The notes under the pieces are model-generated. The model saw only the letters and a program-made list of their open reading frames with translations, was not told the origin of the DNA and searched no databases. Positions 40,189-44,889 of a stretch of DNA of 44,889 nucleotides are shown here, piece by piece; the stretch's first letter is position 1; each line of letters starts with the position of its first letter. This stretch comes from Bacilli bacterium (GTDB lineage: Bacteria > Bacillota_I > Bacilli_A > RFN20 > CAG-826), in contig JAKSHZ010000014.1 of NCBI GenBank assembly GCA_024399115.1, positions 1 through 44,889 on the forward strand, written 5' to 3'. The position numbers and the translations under genes were made by a program.

Positions 40189-41229
40189 ATGTCATTAAAT
40201 AGAAGTGATGCAATATTGAAATACATCGTCGAATATTTCATTAAAAAAGCAGAACCAGTTGGTAGCCAAACATTGATTGATGAATATAAATTGCCTTATA
40301 GTTCAGCAACAATCAGAAACGAAATGTTCGCTCTTGAAAAAATGGGTTTGATCGAAAAAACTCATTCATCATCAGGAAGAGTTCCAAGCGCAAAAGGTTA
40401 TAGATACTATTGTGAAAAACTCAGAGATGGTAAAGTCGCTGATGAATTCAAAAACTCAATTCAAGCAGTTCTTGAAGATAAAGTTAAGTCAGTAGATGAA
40501 ATTATCAAGACAAGCTGCGAAATGTTATCGCACATGACAAACCTTGTTTCGGTTGTTACAGGACCAGATGAAAAAGAAGAAAAGTTGGCAAATGTCCAAA
40601 TGATTCAAATTTCAGATAACTCAATTACAGCTATCTTTGTTACCGATAAAGGATACGTTGAAAATAAAACATTCATCGTTCCTGAAAATATCGACGCTAA
40701 AGAGATCGTTAACTGTGTGAACTTATTAAACGAAAGACTTAAAGGAACACCAATCATCGACTTAGTCGATAAGATGGAAGCTCTTAAACCAGTCTTAAGT
40801 GAATATGTAATCTCACACGACGTTATCTATAAAGCAATGCTCGAAGCATTCGTAAGATTCGCAAGTGATAGACTTTCACTCTACGGAAGGGAAGAATTAT
40901 TCAATCACGAAGAATACAAGAATGACGTAGATAAATTAGAAAAAATCTTCAAACTCTTAGGAAATAACGAAGTTCTTAAGAATGTTAGTGAAGAAGCAAG
41001 AAATCACGAAAAAGGCAAAGTCGTTAAGATCGGTGATTTAGAGGGAAACCCAGATGTCTCAGTTATCTCAGCAAAGATTGATATGGGAGACGAAGGAGAA
41101 ACAGCAATTTCTCTTCTAGGTCCAACTAGAATCGATTACGACCAAGCAATCAGTGCCCTTGAGTACATCGCACAAGCATTAAGCGAATACTTCACAGGAC
41201 AAAATAAAGGAGGTAAGTCAGATGCCTAA
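40189..41229 (+). CDS. hrcA: Heat-inducible transcription repressor HrcA
   Basis: HrcA binds CIRCE and represses the chaperone genes; its folding needs GroEL in known systems. The 346-residue protein has an N-terminal winged helix (P-V-G-S-Q-T-L-I, S-S-A-T-I-R-N-E-M, S-S-G-R-V-P-S-A-K-G-Y-R), a GAF-like middle domain and the dimerisation C-terminus (I-S-L-L-G-P-T-R-I-D-Y). AAGGAGG gives a strong ribosome-binding site. It is first in the operon and should repress itself. It overlaps grpE by 8 nt. Confidence 0.97.
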   Translation: MSLNRSDAILKYIVEYFIKKAEPVGSQTLIDEYKLPYSSATIRNEMFALEKMGLIEKTHSSSGRVPSAKGYRYYCEKLRDGKVADEFKNSIQAVLEDKVKSVDEIIKTSCEMLSHMTNLVSVVTGPDEKEEKLANVQMIQISDNSITAIFVTDKGYVENKTFIVPENIDAKEIVNCVNLLNERLKGTPIIDLVDKMEALKPVLSEYVISHDVIYKAMLEAFVRFASDRLSLYGREELFNHEEYKNDVDKLEKIFKLLGNNEVLKNVSEEARNHEKGKVVKIGDLEGNPDVSVISAKIDMGDEGETAISLLGPTRIDYDQAISALEYIAQALSEYFTGQNKGGKSDA

Positions 41230-41827
41230 TAAAGAAAAAGAAAAGGTAGAGGCTGAAAAACAAGAAGAAAAACAAGAAGACGGTACTTCGTTAGTAGAAG
41301 AACTCGAAGCTCAACTCAAGAAAGCTAACGAAGAAGTCGAAAAATGGAAAAATGCTTACTATCGTGCTTATGCCGATATGAAGAATTTAAGAAATTCTCT
41401 CGAGGAAGAGCAAACCCAATTAAGAAAATATCGCGGAATGGGATTCGTTGAAGAATTACTTCCAGTTCTCGATAGTTTCCACGTTGTTCTATCAAACGAG
41501 CCAACTGATCCAAACCTCAAAAACTATTTAATGGGATTTAAATTCATTTACCAAAATATGTTAAGAGCGCTTGAATCTGAAGGAGTTACAGAAATCGCTC
41601 CTCAAGTCGGAGACAAGTTCGATGAAGCAACAATGAATGCTGTTGATTCGGTTGAAGAAGAACCAATCAACGTCATCAAAAAAGTCAGCGCAAATGGTTA
41701 CAAATTACATGATCGCTTAATTAGACCAGCTCAAGTAACAGTTAGCGTTGCTAAAGCAAAAGAGGCTGAAGAAGTCCCTGAAGCTGAAATTAAAGAAGAT
41801 AAAAATGATTCAAAAGTAGATGCATAA
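41222..41827 (+). CDS. grpE: Nucleotide exchange factor GrpE
   Basis: GrpE releases ADP from DnaK. The 201-residue protein has a charged N-terminal extension, a long coiled coil (about 25-75, with Y-Y-R-A-Y-A-D-M-K-N-L-R), a four-helix bundle and the C-terminal beta-wing (V-S-A-N-G-Y-K-L-H-D-R-L-I-R-P-A-Q-V). The acidic tail after about residue 180 is longer than in many homologues. AAAGGAGG lies inside the end of hrcA, 8 nt before the ATG. Confidence 0.97.
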   Translation: MPNKEKEKVEAEKQEEKQEDGTSLVEELEAQLKKANEEVEKWKNAYYRAYADMKNLRNSLEEEQTQLRKYRGMGFVEELLPVLDSFHVVLSNEPTDPNLKNYLMGFKFIYQNMLRALESEGVTEIAPQVGDKFDEATMNAVDSVEEEPINVIKKVSANGYKLHDRLIRPAQVTVSVAKAKEAEEVPEAEIKEDKNDSKVDA

Positions 41828-43681
<1,854 letters not shown>

Positions 43682-43702
43682 TTAAAACTAAACAAATTCA
43701 CG

Positions 43703-43732
43703 GCTAGTGGGGTCCTAATCGACCCCTTTAGC
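43703..43732 (+). other. Hairpin between dnaK and dnaJ
   Basis: GGGGTC-ctaatc-GACCCC, extended outward by GCTA / TAGC across a T/T mismatch and a G-U pair. Only three T follow, so it is at best a partial terminator; it may protect the dnaK 3' end or mark a processing site. Confidence 0.65.
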
Positions 43733-43754
43733 ATTAATAAAGAAAGGAGTACCT

Positions 43755-44889
43755 ATGGCTGAAAAACGTGACTACTATGAAACGCTTGGCATTTCAAAAT
43801 CATCTAGTAAAGATGAAATTAAAAGTGCTTATCGTAAGTTAGCTAAAAAGTATCACCCAGATAACAAAGAAACTGGTGATGAAGCTAAGTTTAAAGAAGT
43901 TCAAGAAGCTTATGATATTCTTTATGATGATCAAAAAAGAAGCACATACGACCAATTCGGACACGCTGCTTTCGAACAAGGTGGCGGAGGTGGAGCCGGT
44001 GCTGGTAATCCATTCTCAGGTTTCGGATTTGGTGATGGTGGCGTAGATTTAGGCGACATTTTCTCATCTTTCTTTGGAGGAGGATCTACTCGTTCTAGAG
44101 GCGCAAATACAGGTCCAAGAAAAGGAAACGATTCATTAATTCGTATTAAAGTCGATTTCATGGACACAATCACAGGTAGAGATGTCGAAATTCCTATCGA
44201 AGTTGATGAAAAGTGTACAAGATGTAACGGAACTGGCGCTAAAGATACAAACTCAATTAAAACTTGCCCACACTGTCATGGACATGGTTATGTTCGTGTT
44301 CAACGTCGTTCATTATTCGGCGTAGTCGAACAACAAGAAGTATGTCCAGAATGTGGCGGAACTGGAAGAATTGTTACAGATAAATGTCCTGATTGTAATG
44401 GACAAGGTTATATCCATAAACGCAAGAATGTTAAAGTACACATTCTCGCAGGCATTAACAACGGTCAACAAATCAGAGTAACCGGAATGGGCGAAAGAGG
44501 CTCTAATGGCGGTGAAAATGGTGATTTATACGTTGAAATGGTTGTTAAGCCACACAAATATTTCGTCCGTGAAGGAAACGATATTAAATTAGATGTTCCA
44601 TTAGACTTCGTTGATGCAATCTTAGGAACTTCAATTGAGGTACCTACAGTATACGGAAACGTTCAAGTTACAATTCCTGCAGGAACTCAACCAAACACAA
44701 TCCTTAGATTAAAAGGTCAAGGTGTTAAGGATTTAAGAACAGGAAAACCTGGTGATCAATACATCAAGATTATCATCCAAATGCCAACTTCATTAAGTAA
44801 AGAACAACGTGAGCTTTTGGAAAAATATAAGGAAAAACAGAAAGACAGTGATAACATTTTCACAAAATTCATAAAATTCTTTAAGAAAT
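43755..44889 (+). CDS. dnaJ: Chaperone protein DnaJ (Hsp40), 3' end cut by window edge
   Basis: DnaJ delivers clients to DnaK and stimulates its ATPase. The frame is open from ATG 43755 (AAAGGAG 8 nt upstream) to the window end: 378 codons plus one base, so only a few residues are missing. It has a J domain with H-P-D in Y-H-P-D-N-K, a G/F-rich linker, and a zinc domain with all four repeats: C-T-R-C-N-G-T-G, C-P-H-C-H-G-H-G, C-P-E-C-G-G-T-G, C-P-D-C-N-G-Q-G. Two C-terminal beta domains follow. This is a complete type I (class A) DnaJ as far as can be seen. Confidence 0.98.
   Translation, partial: MAEKRDYYETLGISKSSSKDEIKSAYRKLAKKYHPDNKETGDEAKFKEVQEAYDILYDDQKRSTYDQFGHAAFEQGGGGGAGAGNPFSGFGFGDGGVDLGDIFSSFFGGGSTRSRGANTGPRKGNDSLIRIKVDFMDTITGRDVEIPIEVDEKCTRCNGTGAKDTNSIKTCPHCHGHGYVRVQRRSLFGVVEQQEVCPECGGTGRIVTDKCPDCNGQGYIHKRKNVKVHILAGINNGQQIRVTGMGERGSNGGENGDLYVEMVVKPHKYFVREGNDIKLDVPLDFVDAILGTSIEVPTVYGNVQVTIPAGTQPNTILRLKGQGVKDLRTGKPGDQYIKIIIQMPTSLSKEQRELLEKYKEKQKDSDNIFTKFIKFFKK

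Overview
This is 44.9 kb of an AT-rich bacterial chromosome. It looks like a non-sporulating, wall-less or reduced member of the Bacilli/Mollicutes-grade Firmicutes, of the Acholeplasma, Izemoplasma or RF39 kind. The evidence is Firmicutes-type regulation (an alanine T-box, CIRCE/HrcA, an RNase J homologue), strong A/T third-position bias, TTA as the main Leu codon, and ancestral Bacillus gene order. The genetic code is standard: Trp is TGG and TGA terminates at 13876-13878 and 26094-26096. The exact taxon is an inference.

Layout. Positions 1-3522 hold the 3' part of pnp, a TerB-like protein, an alpha/beta hydrolase and a two-helix membrane protein. Positions 3523-6871 hold a dyad-marked promoter and a three-gene flavin/Fe-S operon of the anaerobic glycerol-3-phosphate dehydrogenase type. 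Positions 6956-14716 hold an RNase J-like protein with an altered metal site, ftsK, type I pullulanase, a mini SSB-like protein and plsC. Positions 14718-22531 hold rsmF (minus strand), the pdp-dtd-mnmA operon, then T-box, alaS, ruvX and a DUF1292 gene. Positions 22532-24918 are accessory: a two-gene chromate transporter, a lipoprotein with an InlB-type repeat, and a frameshifted remnant. Positions 25019-29365 hold greA, comEA, comEC, holA and rpsT (minus). Positions 29433-35634 hold an AMP-ligase fused to an acyl carrier domain, a phosphodiesterase, fmt, a nuclease-helicase and a small membrane protein. Positions 35636-44889 hold lepA, a degenerate Fic-like gene, a small membrane protein, hemW, then hrcA-grpE-dnaK-dnaJ, with dnaJ running off the end.

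How it fits together. mnmA-alaS-ruvX-DUF1292-greA and comEA-comEC-holA-rpsT-lepA-hemW-hrcA-grpE-dnaK-dnaJ follow the Bacillus order. The slots that hold sporulation genes (gpr, spoIIP) in Bacillus are filled here by lipid, translation and repair genes. The heat-shock operon sits behind a SigA-type promoter with two tandem CIRCE-like operators.

The most unusual signal is regulatory. About nine genes have a -10 box only 4-11 nt before the start codon and no Shine-Dalgarno, which predicts leaderless mRNAs. Several terminators are packed into other functional sequence: the rpsT terminator lies inside holA, the alaS-operon terminator lies inside a chrA gene, and the greA terminator carries the comEA ribosome-binding site in its 3' arm. 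Protein-level oddities are a Fic-like protein without the catalytic motif, an RNase J homologue with a changed HxHxDH motif, and an acyl-activating enzyme fused to its own carrier domain.
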